Assembly: GCF_010183535.1 (NCBI RefSeq) | Contig: NC_071330.1 | Coordinates: forward strand, 8,103,717 to 8,167,716 | Length of the DNA stretch: 64,000 bases | Source: Caenorhabditis remanei | Taxonomy: Eukaryota; Nematoda; Chromadorea; Rhabditida; Rhabditidae | Direction of reading: 5' to 3' | Shown: positions 46,901-60,950 of the stretch, piece by piece | Position numbering within the stretch: the first letter of the stretch is position 1 | Layout: every line of letters begins with the position of its first letter | Position numbers and translations under genes: made by a program | Notes under the pieces: model-generated | What the model was told of the DNA's origin: nothing | The model's database searches: none | Seen by the model: the letters and a program-made list of their open reading frames with translations, nothing else

Positions 46901-49221
46901 TTTCATGTAACAAATTCTTGTTTTTACTCAATAAGCCAAATAATTTTACAATTTCATAGAAAACTTGAGAATCACATTCATGAGTTCAGAGAATGGTTTA
47001 TGACTTTTTATACAATATGAGAGTTTTAATTTTGGAGAAAGTCCAACTAAAATATTTTGAAGTAAATATGGTAGAACTGAAAAATCGTAAAACAGAAACC
47101 AAGAATCGTCGGAAAGATCTGATTCGATATTTGTTAAACGATTTAATGGTCTATCAGTTTTTATTAATCAAAATGGATCATTTTTACTTTTATCGAGAAA
47201 TGTTACTCAAATCACGTTGACTTTTTTTCTCCGAATCTCTTCTTTTTACTTTATTTCTCTTCTTCTTCCCATCATTCCATTCAATTGTTCATTTTTTCAA
47301 TCTCAATTTTTATTCCATTCTCCTCTGAATCATTATTTTTTCTAGCGTGAAAGTCAAATGAAATCATTCAAAATCGATCAAGAACGTTGGATTTTTGAAG
47401 ATTATTTGCCTGTCAGGTGAGAGAGCGTTATCTCGAAAGTTGTGATTTTTGTCAAGTTCTATGAATGTGGGGATATAAATATTCAAATGTATCTACAGTA
47501 ATCGAATCTTCATTTTCTAATATTAATCCAATCATAAGATCATCAAAATATACTTTCTGATCTTTGATTACTTTTATCTGAATTTAGATTTATCTGAGGT
47601 AAAACTAATCTGATAAAACGGTGACATTTATGATTTGATAAAAGGTTTATTTTCAGACATTTTCATTTTTTCTGTTGAAAATGACGAAAATGCTAGGAAG
47701 ATCAGTTCGAATGGCAATCTCTTTTGATGATATCTTTAGCTTCCGACGTCATTGTTGATGCTTTATTGAGATTATGTATGGTACATGTTCAATGGCCAAT
47801 CAAAAGCAGATTATCTTTCGGAACGAAAACTATTGAAATGATTCAGAAGACAGAAACTGTCATCTCCAGATTCAATGACGTAAATGTTCAGTCAGAGTTT
47901 TTCTCAAAAAACCTTGGTGCAAAATTTCAGAAAAAAACTTCAGAGATTTTTCAAAGATTGATGTAGAAAATCTGATGAAACAGTTTATTGGAATTTGCAT
48001 TTAAAAATAATTGATTACAATTGTCTCATCTATAATTAATTCCAAGCTAAACAAAATATGATCTCAACCAAAAAATCTTCTTTTAGATCTTTGAAAAACG
48101 AAAGAAAACCACTAAACTCCTCCTAACGAACACAACATTTCAAAGTTTTTTTCAAAAAGTTTTTCCGTTTTCAAAATTTGATTTGTGGTTTCTCGAGTGG
48201 TTGAAATATGTCTCCGCCTTCTCCGCACAAAATTTTTTGTCGGAAGAAAACGATTCAGTTCGTTTTTTCGGGGACTCCAATATACTTCGTCTTCTTCTTT
48301 ATTTTCAATTTTCTAATGCTTTACATGTCAAAAACAGCTCCGCCGTCTTCTCCTCCAACATGGAGATTTGATGAATTGTTCAGGTTTGCACGCTCGTGAA
48401 TTTTGCTCTGAATATCCCAATTGATTGAGGGAGGATGCTTCTAACTTGAAAAATATTGATAACTTGCTGATCTGGATGAGAACTTAATGAGAATCGACGC
48501 TAGTTCTAATGAGATAGTATCTGAGAATCTAGAAGCCAGTTTTATAATAAATCACCCAATTCCAAGTTAATTTAAAACTAGAAAAACAACGAATTGTTTT
48601 GCAGTCTAACTGGTCTAATCATCCTATGCATTGTCCTCACAGCTGTTGTTGTCATCTTTTTCGGATGTTATCTAATGATGAGATTTATGCACAAAGCATT
48701 GGCAAGAGATGATTCAAAAGATATGCTTCGTGAGTTTTAAAACTTAGTTATCTTCTAATTTAAATTCAAACTTAATTAGTTCCAGGTTCAAACAATCCAT
48801 ATAACAACGTCGTGATGCACTCGAAAAGAGTTTATGAGATTCAAGCAGAAGAAGGATGTTTCAATGGACCCCCTGACCCATTGGAGGGCAGTGAACTAGA
48901 GTAATTATAAGACTAATCAGAGAATATTCATCTAAATCAATACTTTCAGAGATGATCACATGGGAGATTCTCAGAATACTTCAGTTTACATCGAAGATGA
49001 AGAGCCACAGAAAGTGCGAAAACCGGAGAGCGGAGATCTCCGAGCACCTAGAAATCCAGAGCAATTCGATGACGATCCAAGGGCAATGTTGCGCAAGAAA
49101 CAGAAGGTTTTTGCTTAATTAATTAGTTTTAGAGAAATTATTTAATTTTGAATTTTAGGTACACAAAGATTCCGTGTGCGCCTTCATGTTCAAACCTCAT
49201 GTCGAACCAAAAATGGTCTAA
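37955..49221 (+). CDS. Single-pass membrane protein gene with several alternative first exons
   Basis: The common exons are 48605-48729, 48786-48900, 48950-49106 and 49159-49221, all in agreeing phases. They encode a membrane segment (LTGLIILCIVLTAVVVIFFG), a basic patch and an acidic cytoplasmic tail ending EPKMV. The first common exon needs a donor in phase 2. Four separate upstream units supply one: 37955-38014 plus 38565-38587 (MSTLQQRLNAFKKRG), 44178-44305 (MTMLDPDDLSPGEIV, ATG right at an acceptor), 47358-47416 (MKSFKIDQERW) and 48325-48383 (MSKTAPPSSPPTW, possibly from 48208). With the last, the protein is about 170 aa. A multi-promoter gene is the simplest reading. The common exons are certain, the individual first exons less so. 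I do not recognise the family. Confidence 0.62.
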
Positions 49222-52121
49222 TTTAATAATACAATTGACTGATTTCCCTTTATTTCTCACTCTTCTAGTGGCCAATTTGCTCTTAATCAACGGTGATTCG
49301 TGAATCAAAAACACGAACTGAATTTTAATGATTTGTTTTATTGCGGGTGGTGTATAATTCTTGCTTGATTTCAATTGTATTTTTCCTCCGAAAAAAAGCT
49401 AACAAATGATATTCTTCTGTACTAATGCTTATTAGCTTCTTACAACTGCGCCCCACCGCAAACGAGAGAGTTTCGGCGAGAGACGCAGAGTTTTTTCTGG
49501 CGCAAAACAAATTTCCACTATTTTTGATCTACTTTTGCAAAATTTTCTCTCGAAAATTGGCAATTTTTAATTGAAACTTGTGAAAATAGATCAAAAATGG
49601 TGAAAACCAGTTTCGCGCCAGAAAAAACTCTGCGTCTCTCGCCGATACTCTCTCATTTGCGATGGGGCGCAGTTGTAACGAAATTGCTCTGCTAATATGT
49701 ATAACGAATCGTTAACGACAAGTTCACATTGAAGAGCGAATATCGCTATACAACTTCAAAGATTTATTTATCAATAAAGTGATAAATTATGATTGCCTGA
49801 CAAACGCATTGAACAATTCTCATTTCCTTCTGAACATGAATGTGACAATTTATATTATTATTTATCTCGACAGATGGATTTCCGAGATATGAGGACAGGA
49901 AGAGACAGTGTATGAGAAGAAGAAACAGAGAGAAAGGACAAAGAAAAGTGAAATTTCAGGAGAAAGGCGTCTAGATTTCGATTTCAACAAAGCATCCGCT
50001 GGAATTATGCGTGGATTTTATGAAATCATTTTTTTGTAATTGGATATCATAGTTTTTCAGCCGATACACTTTTAAAAGTATCTGTCTCATCGAAGAGATG
50101 TATCCATTTTCAAATGAAAGACTTTCTTTTTTTTAGTTTTTTGTGGAACATTATTTTAATTTCGCACTTAAAATTTACTTTGAACGACAGAAAAACCTGA
50201 ATTTTTAAAAAGTTTGTTAGTCCGCAACTTTGTCGCCGACAAAATGCACATTCTAGCTCTACAGTAATCTTTTAAATTTTTTTATTATTTTTTTTAAATG
50301 ATTTTTCAGCAAGTTTAAAAAAAGTTTTTACTCGAAAACGCAAATTTAACTTTGAGAAATCTATTCCTTTGTCAAAACTCTTCGCAAAACTCTAACATTC
50401 TGATTGTTGTTCCATTTTCGTCCGGTATTTCCTTTGTGAGAATTGCTACAAAAGAATCTACGTATTAAAAGAACTGAGTGCGGAATGGTGGTGGTTCAAA
50501 GGTCATCTATTGTTCGCCCAAAAGGCACAGGTTCTGAAAAAACCTTTTTATTCCAATAGAAGGTGTCGGATTTGGAATCGATATTAATTGTCAATTATAC
50601 AGACCTCCATACGAATTTCATACTTTAGAATTTTTATCCTCACCGTTGTAAAAAATATTACAATAATGTAGAGAAATCAGCAGATGGAAAGGTGCAGTTA
50701 TTAGTTTTTTCCTTTTTGGTAGAATCATCCTCTCTCCCTTCGCTTATTCCATATCTCACCACCTGTACGCACCTGGGAGACAAAGTTCCCGCCAAAACAG
50801 TTCCCTCATTTTCTCGTCGTCTCTTTAACCATTCAGGAATTCTCTCCGTCTCTATTGTCCGCCCCCTTTCAAAACAGTTAGAGACACACCTGGTATTTTC
50901 TTTTTTGAATATAAAAGTATTTTTTGTTGACCTGTTTTGGACAGATAGCGGTTTTTTGCGTGGTGCATTCCTTCCCGTATTGTCTGCATGATGTAAACAT
51001 TTGCCTTCAGAATTTTTCCGGCTGATGTTTTGAGAAAAGACATATCGGGCATTATGTTGAATTATCTTCACGTTTCACTTGTTTCATAGCGAAAATTCAA
51101 AAATTTTCAATCTGTTCAGAAATGCAAGTTGAACAGTGGGCGAGACAGTGTCAGGCTCAATTTGATTCTTCTTAAAATTTCGTTGTTCCAGTGCTGTGTA
51201 TTTCTTTTTTGAAAAAACAAACTCAGGAACTTTTAGAACATACTAATGTCGTTTTCTTGATATTCGGATGCTTCGACTTTAGATTCAATTTCGTGTTTAC
51301 TGGAAGCCCCCACTCGGTTTTTGTACTTCTTGAATTCCCACCGTCTTCATATAAAAGTACAAACTTTTTTCAATACCCAGTAATATGGTCTCACTGTCAC
51401 ACAGAAGGCATGTTACCGATGAAACATTTTTCAGCAACATAGGAAAGTTTTGATGCCGTGTGAAGCGCATTTATGCGGAAAGGTGTTATTATAAAATAGT
51501 ATCATCATATTATATCGCTATTGTAATTGTTGTGAAACATCGGTATTGAATTGTGTTATAGTGGTTGTTGTACAAATTACATTTTTCCACATTACTATTG
51601 TTTTCAATTTCCTCTAGGATTTCATGACGGGTTACTAGAAATTGTATGTATTCAGAATCAAGTAGTTCACTACAATAGACATGAACTTTTCTTCCCTCTG
51701 ACACAGAACATTTAATTTTAAATTCGTTTTCACCGTTCCTAACCAGTGGGATATTTTAGACTTTTCTTCTTTAAAAAACATTTTTCTCTATCCGGGTTAG
51801 CTTATACAAACAGAAAGGCTCTTTGACCGCGCAGATGATATGTTTGTTTAGATTTCAACAGAAACTGTGTATAAGTATGTTGGAACTTTTTTAAATCAGC
51901 TTCTTCTAAGGTAAAATAAAGGTGTATTTTTAGTGGATTTTTGTAAATTTTGGGTGATTTGTTTTTAATGTCGTCTAACGTTAGCCAACCGAATGATATC
52001 AATTTGGTCAACAATGTCTCAATTTGGTCATTTGTTCCACGTCAATCTTCATTTCAACCTTTTTATTTTTAAACGTTCTCCTCTCAGCATCTTTTTTTCA
52101 ACTCCAATTCTTTCTCTTCAG
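49222..52121. other. Intergenic region with one MITE, no gene seen
   Basis: 2.9 kb of AT-rich DNA. Overlapping frames on both strands around 50658-51071 have no recognisable domain. Confidence 0.4.
49440..49678. mobile_element. MITE with long terminal inverted repeats
   Basis: Begins ttacaactgcgccccaccgc and ends with the near complement gatggggcgcagttgtaa. Arms of about 85 bp also share the complement pair cgagagacgcagagtttttt / aaaaaactctgcgtctctcg. There is no coding capacity. Confidence 0.82.
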
Positions 52122-52307
52122 ATCACTTCGAACTTGGAAGTACAACGCGAGTACATAACAGGAATGAAAAAATTGATAGGAATGGATAAGAAAGCTGAAG
52201 GCGTTGGCGGAGGGAGTTCATCGAATCTCCAAAGTACTCATTCACTCAATGGATCGTCTGTGATTAACAATTCATCGAAAAAGGAGAAGAAAGTGTTGGG
52301 ACGAAAG
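52122..52307 (+). CDS. cyk-1: Probable alternative first exon of the formin gene cyk-1
   Basis: A clean exon with a TTCTCTTCAG acceptor and a GTAATG donor. It is open throughout and gives MKKLIGMDKKAEGVGGG followed by a Ser/Asn-rich and a Lys-rich stretch. It ends in phase 0. It cannot join the main cyk-1 first exon, whose entry is in another phase. It does join cyk-1 exon 2 (55954, phase 0), giving an isoform with a different N-terminus. The acceptor upstream of its ATG may be a trans-splice site. It could instead belong to an unrecognised gene. Confidence 0.5.
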
Positions 52308-55300
52308 GTAATGATGATATATTATCTCTAGAAAAGGGAACCCTAACGGAGCAGTTTCAGTCTTCCCTCTACTTATACCCAAATATTTCTTTCAAGAAAT
52401 ATTTTCTCACCCGAAAACATCACTAACAAAAACCAGTTTCTTTTTCTTTCTCGGGTGTATATAATTGTTGGAATCGGTTGCTAATTGGATTGGGTAAAAA
52501 ACAGTTCATTTTTCTTGTTTTTCTTCTAGAAAACTCACTTCGTAACTACAGTAATGTAAATAGTAAGCTTTATTCTTTTTGGCTACTCTTTCCTAACTTT
52601 ATCGGTTATGATATTTATTTATAGAAAACTCAAAGTTGAGAAAAAACGAAATTCAACCTAGTATCTCATGTGTTTGTTCTGTTACACAAGTAAATTAGTT
52701 GTTCCAAGACCATCTGGCGTCATGCCAAACAGATGAATGTCCTCACTCTCCCACCAAAAAAGAAGGGAGAAGTAATGTCTGCATCTCTCTGATTGACATG
52801 ATCTTTTTCCTTCACCTTACCACCTTCCATTCCTCCCCCATTCACAAAGAAGACATTTGAATACCACGATTTGGCGGCAGCGCAGAGACACTGTATCGGG
52901 AGAAGAGACCGGCAGACAGTAACTCTTGTCTTTTAATAGTACTTCATTTCAAGGTCTTTTTGATACTCTAAATATGTATTTCTCAAAGTTGCGTTCTGTT
53001 TTTTTTTATAATAGTAGCTTCTCGTACTACGAGCACATGTCCTTAGGGGCTCATCCCCGTGAAGTTTGTCTATTTTTCTGCTTTTTTACTCCAGAACGGG
53101 TTGTAGAATTTTTTCATTGTCCATTCTCCGATAATGTTTTCTTTTTTATTGTATTCGGTCTCAGTATTTCAATTATACAGAGTTGAGATTAATATCTCAT
53201 TGACAAAGTAAATGAAATTTCTTCATATCAGATTGATAAAGATGCTTCTTGAAGTTCCAAGCTTCCATTCGGATAGCAAATCGCATAATTTTCGAGCTCA
53301 AATGAGAACAAACCTGTTTAATCATTTGAAACTTTTCAACCTGTCTAAATCATATCTATTTTATCAGTGACAACCATTCAGCTGTTTTTTTTCTCGTCGT
53401 ATTTGTCATATTAATTTCATGGTTGAAGTCATTTGCTACCTAAAAACGTATTAGTCATTCCTTTCCTATATCTTCTCCAATACTTTTCGATTGAACATCA
53501 AAAAAAAAGTCCCCGACTCTGTTGACCACACTTTTCCACTCTCCACACTGACAGTTGGTTGGCTCATGCTCATCTGTTATCTAACTCATTATTTCCAATC
53601 CGTGATGATTCAAAATTACATTTTTTATTTATCTTCCAGTTTCTTATATCTTCGATCTTCATGACCGAAGTAAAACTTATCGTGGAAATACATATAGTCA
53701 AGTTCTTTGCAACTGGAAAAGAGAAGTGTCGATATTTTTTTCCAAAACTTTTTTGATTCTCCAAAACGTATTACAAAGTTTGTGAACAGTTGACGATCAA
53801 CACCAGCGATTTGGAACGAGAAGAGGCAGATGTTTTATGTGTTGTAGAGTGTCCGTCGGTCAGTGAATCGAAAAAGAGAATTGTCTGCGAGTTTCTATCA
53901 TTTCGTCTTTTCAAAAAGTTCCTTTTACATAATAATAAGGTTTGAAATATCTTGAGTGAACTCATAGTTTTTTAGTGAAAACTTATTGTTTCTTTCCTCA
54001 AAACTTTCTTTTCTTCATTCTTCATCACTTATTTCTTTCAACTGTTTACCCAATACCTCGGTGTTCATTCTGTGTTAAATGCGTGTGTGACTTTGTTATT
54101 GACTCAAGAGCTTATCAGTTACCACTGATCATGGGAAATCGTCAATCACAAAGTTTAAAGCTACGAGGAAATGTTTTTCTGAAACTTTTCTTTAAATCAG
54201 TATCGATTCTTCTAAGAAAGTTGTTCTCCACTAAACGAAAGTTAGAACTCAAAATTTTGAATGAAAAGCTGAGGGAAAATGTTCTCAAGACTCACAATGT
54301 TTTACAATTTTACAGTACCTCAACAATAGTCCAGTTATCAGTAGTCCGTCAGATCAGAAAGTCTTACAGAGAATTTTTCCTATGGTCTTTAGGTTCACGA
54401 CAGTAAAGATTTTCAGCCAGTAGTCTCTCGGGTAGTTTTGTGATTATCATTGATATTTCTGTGAAATATTTCAAGTTTTCGATTTTTGTTATGTGAACAA
54501 GAAACACAGCTAAGTTGTTCTTCACTTGCGAACGCCATTGGAGCTCCTTTATCACACATATACACATCTATGTCAACACTGTCTGATATGTGTATAATAA
54601 TCTATGCTGCTCAAAAAGCACCAGTCTGTCCACTTGACATTCTCTTTCTTCTTTCATGCTCAATGCCTCTCACTGTCAAACAGTGACCGATAAACTATTG
54701 GCTCAAAAAAAAACTTAACAGCAAAAGTGGAAAAATTTGTGTACCATAAAGAAAACAGTGTCTAACGCCATTATTAAGATTAGTTTTCTTAGAATTAGCC
54801 GGCAAAAATATGACTCGTGTTAGGAGATTAAGATTACTGTACTCAGGCTCATATTTCCATTGACATTTTTGTTTCACATATCTTGCAGGAGTCCGTAGCT
54901 CGACATAAAACAAACCTTGTCTTGAATTTTGTATAGATCTTCAATCCCACTGTTCTCCATTTCAATTATTTTTTCTCCGAATACCTGAGTGTGTTTTGAA
55001 TTTGTTTCTGTTTATTTATCAATAGATTCTCACCCATTCCGATTTATTTTCTCACCTTTTCCGACGACCTGCCTTTTTGATTTGCCATTGAATGAATTTG
55101 AATAGAATTTGTTCTTTTGATAGAATGAACATCAGTTGACAGTGTTTCTCTCTTCTCTTCTTTTTCCTTTTTTGAATAGTTTATTGCCTTCAATTTTATA
55201 GTGCTGTATGTATGAAAAGAGCCTGTTTCTTCTTGTTCTTCACCAAATAAGTCTTATTTTTCAACAATATTTTTCTTGTCTCGACTTTTCAGACCCCAGT

Positions 55301-55396
55301 ACAGTATCTCACTTCTCTGTTCGTTCCGAGAAATTATATGTTTTAATTTTTCTTTTCTCTTTTGCTTCATGACTAAAATTGATTTCCAGCTTGAAA
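52308..55396. other. Region upstream of the main cyk-1 start, no separate gene seen
   Basis: About 3 kb of AT-rich DNA, probably intron and promoter of cyk-1. Several open frames of 65-143 codons are low complexity. Confidence 0.4.
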
Positions 55397-58300
55397 ATGT
55401 CTAGCGACGATTACGAATCAATAGATTCTCCCCGTGTAGCATCTCTTTCTGACCTGGCACGTCTTCCACCTCAAAAACAGCAAAGTCACTATTCCACGGA
55501 TGACGATGAAGACGTTACTCCAACAGCGTCATCTTCTAATTCAGCTTCTAAAAATGTGCTGTTCGAGCCTCTTCAGTCAGTATTCCTGCACCAAAATTCT
55601 GAGAGTTCCGATTTAGAGGAGCCACGAGTGCAGTTACGCGAAAAGAGAAAAACTGCACGAGCTCAAGATGCTACTGTATCTCACTTTATGGGAGATGAAG
55701 CTCCTGGTCAAAAATTCAAGAGAAGAAGTGCTGAAAGACATTCAATGTTAGCGGGGGCAGCTGATTTTGCCAGTAGGAGAAGTCCATTTCATTTGAATGG
55801 AACTGGCTCTGGAAGATGGACAGACCTGTTTTCTTCCAACAGATTCAAAAGAAAAACACGGCAAAAGCTGAATGTTCGTGAAGACTTATTTCGTTTGAAT
55901 AAAATACCATTCAAAGAAAATGATTGTTCATCTCTGAAAGTTCTGTTTTTCAGAATGGTCCATCCTCATCAAATAATGCGGCTAATGAAGATTATGGTAC
56001 ATATGGTGGAACACGAAGTATCGGGGGAATGTCAATCGCTTCTAACTCATCAGGTAATCAAATTTTCGGTAGTTGTGAAAAAAAACAAAATATTTTTTGA
56101 AACGCCGCTTCTCTTTCGTTTCCGGAACAAACTGTATGATTCATCATTATCGCATATTTAACATCTACATAGTTGAACTATATTTATTTGTATTCACACT
56201 TTAGCAATGATATTTTCACGATATCTCACTTTTTCGAATAATTTTCAATCTGTATATGAAGTAGGCAGCAATACAGTACCTGTTGAACATACTGAAACTG
56301 GTGAGTCTAATGAGCAAACTGTTAAAAAGGTTAATTTCAAAATATATCACTATTAGTTCTTTTAGTCAATTTCAATCAGTTCCAGGAGAATCATACTTCC
56401 AATCATGCACTGAAGAGCAGCTTCGCGAGCAATTTCGACATATTATGGTGGGTTTACGAATGGATTTACGTTTCTTTGGAATTCCTTCTGAGTCATCGCC
56501 TAGTCTATAGTTTGACATTTTTCCAATAAAAACCATATCATAATTTCAGCTAGAAAAGAATATTCCTGCTTCGAAAGTCGATGAAATTGTTGCTTCAACA
56601 CCAACAGAACAAATAAAAACAATGATAGCAAATGCAAGGAAAACGGATGATGCTGCTGCTCGGCAACAGCCTCCAGAATGGAATCTTCGCGTATTGGAGA
56701 ATATTATCAAAACTCAGAATATATTGGATTGTAAGCAAGACATTGTCACTGTTTCGATTCAGTTAAAATGTCAATCCGTGTCTTTTTTGTATCAGGTACG
56801 GTATTTTGAGTTTTGATTAGTTTTAAAAGTTTTTTTTTCAGTTTGCCGATAACATCCGGAGTGAATCAGGAAGAACAGGAGCTGATCTGATATGCCGATT
56901 ATATTCTCTGGTTCTCAAAAGACTTCGATCTGCAGAAGTTGGATCGAAACTCGAGTTTGATTTAATCGATTTCCTTCAAGAAGTTGTCAGATGTATCCGA
57001 ACTATCGTTAATACACATGTTGGTTTTTCACTTCATTTTTCTTCTATCCACTCTTTATTTTTTAGCGAGGACTCGAATTAGTTTTTCGTCGGAATTCACC
57101 CGTATGCTCGCTTCTAATTCAAACGATGTGCATTTTGAATCGGAGAGAATTCAGTGACAACGAACCTAATGAAATTAAAATGTTACGCGAAAATGTTGTA
57201 ATGATTTGTGGAAGTTTGATGCTTGTTTCTCATGAAACATTGGAATCAAGAGCAATCGAGATGACTGGGTATGTCACTCGAATGATGGAAACACTCATAT
57301 ACTGTGAATTTTCAGACAGCAAAAGATGTTTATGGAACTAACAACTATAGCCAAATCTGAGTCTAAACGAGTCGGTGAAACAGTTTCTCGTTTCCGTCCT
57401 CTTGTATCTTGCATTCAATTCTTTGAATCGCGAGATACGAAGCTCACAATGAGAGTGCTTCTGATGCTTAATATGCTCATCAATGGTGTGGATAGGAATA
57501 CAAGTGATGAACAGATGTGGACGGAAGAAACAATGTGGCAAGCGAGAATGAGATTACGAAGTGAAGCAGCTAAGGATGGCTTATCGAAATACATTGAGGT
57601 ATTGTCATTCTCAGTCTGAACAATAAATATTTTGTTTCAGAAGTTCACCTCCTCTGAAAATGTTGATTCCCAAGTACGGGAAGTTGCCAAAAATATGTTA
57701 GCTGAGCACAATGCTGATCTAGAAACTCTATTCGGAAAATTGGACAGCGTGAAGGGAGAATATGATTCACTGGACGGATGCTTTGAATTGTTAGCTGCTA
57801 ATTCAGAAGCAACGGGAACGGAGACTATACTTCTCTCTATTTTGCAACTACTCACTCTGACAAATGAAGATATGTCAACCAAGAGAGCATATATGAAGCT
57901 AATAGAGGCGTCTATATCGGAAATAATTTTTCACCGAACGCCCATAGATCCCGATTCTCAAGAGAGACTTGTATTCGAAATTCCCGTGTCAGAGATTATT
58001 GGTCAGCAGCTGAATAGAAATGAATAACGTAAAATGTTGACTAATTTCAGAACGAATGCAAGATGAAGAAATGGCGAAGAAGTTGCGACAGGCTACGTCT
58101 GCAAAACAAGAAGCTGTGGCGATGCAAGGGGAATACTGGAAGAAGTTAACAGAGTTTCAAAAAGAAACGGAATGTTTGCGAAAGCATGTGCGTTTTGTAT
58201 TTTAATTATAATTTCACTTACAATAATTTACAGATATCGGATCCAAAAGAACCTTTACCTCAACCTACCAAAATGACATTGTCTGCTCCATCCGCATCTT

Positions 58301-60672
58301 CTGGTTCTTCCTCGCTACCTCCTATCACTGGAGGACCTCCACCTCCTAGTTTACCTCCAATTACTGGGGGCCCTCCGCCACCGCCACCTCCTGGAGGACT
58401 TCCACCAATTACTGGTGGACCTCCACCTCCACCTCCTCCCGGAGGACTTCCTCCGGTTCGAGGAGGACCACCGCCACCACCACCTCCACCCGGATCAGGT
58501 CCTCCTCCTCCGCCGCCACCGCCTCCACCTGGAGGATTTAAAGGAGGACCTCCACCTCCCCCACCGCCAGGAATGTTTGCTCCAATGGCTCCGGTTCTTC
58601 CTGATTACCTCCCACCGAAAAAGGTTCCGAAAGTGGATGGTCCAATGCGGAAGTTCCCGTGGGGAGCTCACACAATCAACCCGAGAGACATTCCAAGAGA
58701 ATCCTTCTGGGTTGGAACAAATGAAGATCAATTAACGAGTGATAGAATGTTCGAGCGTTTGCGAACCAAATTTGCTACAAAACCCGCAATTGGATCTGGA
58801 GTACTCGGAGGAAAACTGGAAAATAAGAAAAAAATTAAAACAGCTCAAGTGATTCAAGATGATAAATTGCTCCAAAAATTAGGTAATTCCATGTTTCCGA
58901 ATTTTAATCCTTATCTGAAAAATTCCAGGAATTCTACAAGGATCAATCAAAATAACACATTCGGAACTGAAATCAGCACTACTCGAAGTGAACGAGAAAG
59001 TTTTAACTGTCGGTTTCCTGGAACAACTCCGAGCAGCAATGCCATCTGAGAAAGAGATAATTGAAAAGTTGCGAGCTGTAGACAAAGCTCAATTTGAAGA
59101 GATGCCGGAAGGCGAACAGTTTATAACACGTCTTCTTCAAATCCAAGGACTGCCACTCCGCCTCGACTTGATTCTATTCAAAATGCGTTTCATTGAAACG
59201 TTGAACGAATTGAAACCAGCAATGTCATCAGTAATGGAAGCTTGTGAAGAAGTGAGAACTTCCGAAGGGTTCCGAACATTCTTGAAGCTTGTTTTGGCGA
59301 CAGGGAACTTTATGGGCGGTGCTACTAAAAACTATTCGAGTGCATATGCGTTTGATATGCGAATGTTAACAAGGTTGATTGATACAAAAGATGTTGACAA
59401 CCGGCATACTCTTCTACAACATTTGATTGAAGAAATGAGAAGGATTGATCCGAGACGATCACGGTTAGTTTAAAAATTTCGAAAATGAATTATTGTCTTT
59501 TTTCAGATTCGCTATCACTGATTTCCACCATTGCATTGAATCATCTCGAGTGAATGCTGACGAAATCCGGAAAACAGTCCAAATGACGGAAACCAATATA
59601 AAGAAACTGGAAAACTGTTTGAAAGTATATAAACAACAAGGAGAACGCGATAAATTTGAAGAAAAGATGCGCCCGTTCTTGGAGAAAGCTATCAAAGAGT
59701 TTGCGACTGTCTCGACAATGTCCGGAAAAATGAAGAGTGACTGGGAATCATTGGTTAAGTACTATGCATTCAACGCGACGAAATATCCAATGGAAGAGTT
59801 CTTCGCTGATATTCGCACTTTCTCTGAGCAATATTCAACAGCATGGAAAGAATTGGATGCAGAAGCAGAGGCAGCAAATGCTGAAGCAAAACGAAAGGAA
59901 GCTGCGGTTGAAACGCAGAAAAGGAAACAGCAGCAACAAGAACAAAAGCAGAGAGTGCCTTTGCAAGAGAAACAAATTATCAATAGGATGCCGCGTACCC
60001 CAGCTGCGATGATTCGGGTTTCGACTGCTGCAGATAAAGTGGGAGTTCTTGACGAATTGGAAAGAGCCACCGGAAACGATGCATTCCTTCAAACCCTCAT
60101 GTCCGCTACAAACTCTCGAACTCCTCGTTCTGGTATGCCAAGTCGTACGCGAGGAGGTGGAAGGTTGGGAGGGCTGGACAGACAAAGATCACGTCATCAG
60201 AATCAAGTGAATCAAATTCCGGATTTTGGAGAAAGTGAACCGGTATTATCTGGACAATTTCCTCGGTCGGCTCGCAACATTCTTCATCATGATCAACAGT
60301 TGAATGGCGGAGCACCGGAAACCTTGAAAACGACTACGGCCTTAGATCGGGCAAAAGCTTTCGGAGTGGGACTTCCAATTGGTCAGAATGAATTGAAAAT
60401 TCGAGTCAGGCGGAAAGGACAACCAGCAGTTCCTGTTTCAGTAAGTTCTTCCTTGAAATTTTCAATGAGCGTTTGCTTAAAAGTTGAATTTCCAGAATAT
60501 TCATGGTTCATCTCAAATATCACCGACACATAAAGAGAATGATCCTACAGGATCTTCTTCGAAACCCTCTGGACCAGTTTCCACTTCTTCCACAATATCA
60601 GCAAATTCTTCATCATCAAATACAGTGGTACCTTCAACAGACGATCTCCTCGCACGTCTTCACGATTTCTAA
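55397..60672 (+). CDS. cyk-1: CYK-1, diaphanous-related formin
   Basis: Fourteen exons: 55397-55873, 55954-56053, 56265-56300, 56386-56447, 56550-56795, 56842-57018, 57066-57268, 57316-57598, 57641-58001, 58051-58187, 58234-58882, 58929-59463, 59507-60440, 60496-60672, about 1458 aa. A Ser-rich N-terminus precedes the GTPase-binding/FH3 region (about residues 220-640), a short coiled coil, and a polyproline FH1 around residues 720-820 with repeated PPITGG and runs of Pro. The FH2 actin-nucleating domain follows (about 825-1230, including LLQLGNFMGG-type FVLATGNFMGG and KNYSSAYAFDM). The Gln/Lys coiled coil and a Ser-rich tail end the protein. Formins nucleate and elongate unbranched actin; CYK-1 is needed for the cytokinetic ring in C. 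elegans embryos. A TTTCCAG acceptor ends at 55389. Exon 1's GTTCGT donor and exon 3's acceptor are weak. Confidence 0.92.
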
Positions 60673-60950
60673 ATATTGCCCTTCGCTTATTTTCAGTTTC
60701 TGTTCTAGTCAATCCCTGTACCTTATTGTCCCCCGTATTTCCCTCAAATTTTCCCGACATTCAGTCTCCCACAGGGTTTTTCTTCACGTTCTGTTTCATT
60801 TACCAATGTATTTTTTTCAATTTTCTTTAGGTAAACGATTTTTGGATTTAGTATTTACTTTCCGTAACAGTACATATTTAAAATTGAGAAAAGGAGAACA
60901 CCCGTGGGGTGGCACACAGTAAAAGTAAACTTGAGTAAGTTAATTGAATA

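Noticed and set aside
58415..58735. Frame rich in His/Leu/Arg over the formin FH1 region
   Set aside because: Shadow of the polyproline FH1 coding sequence in another frame.
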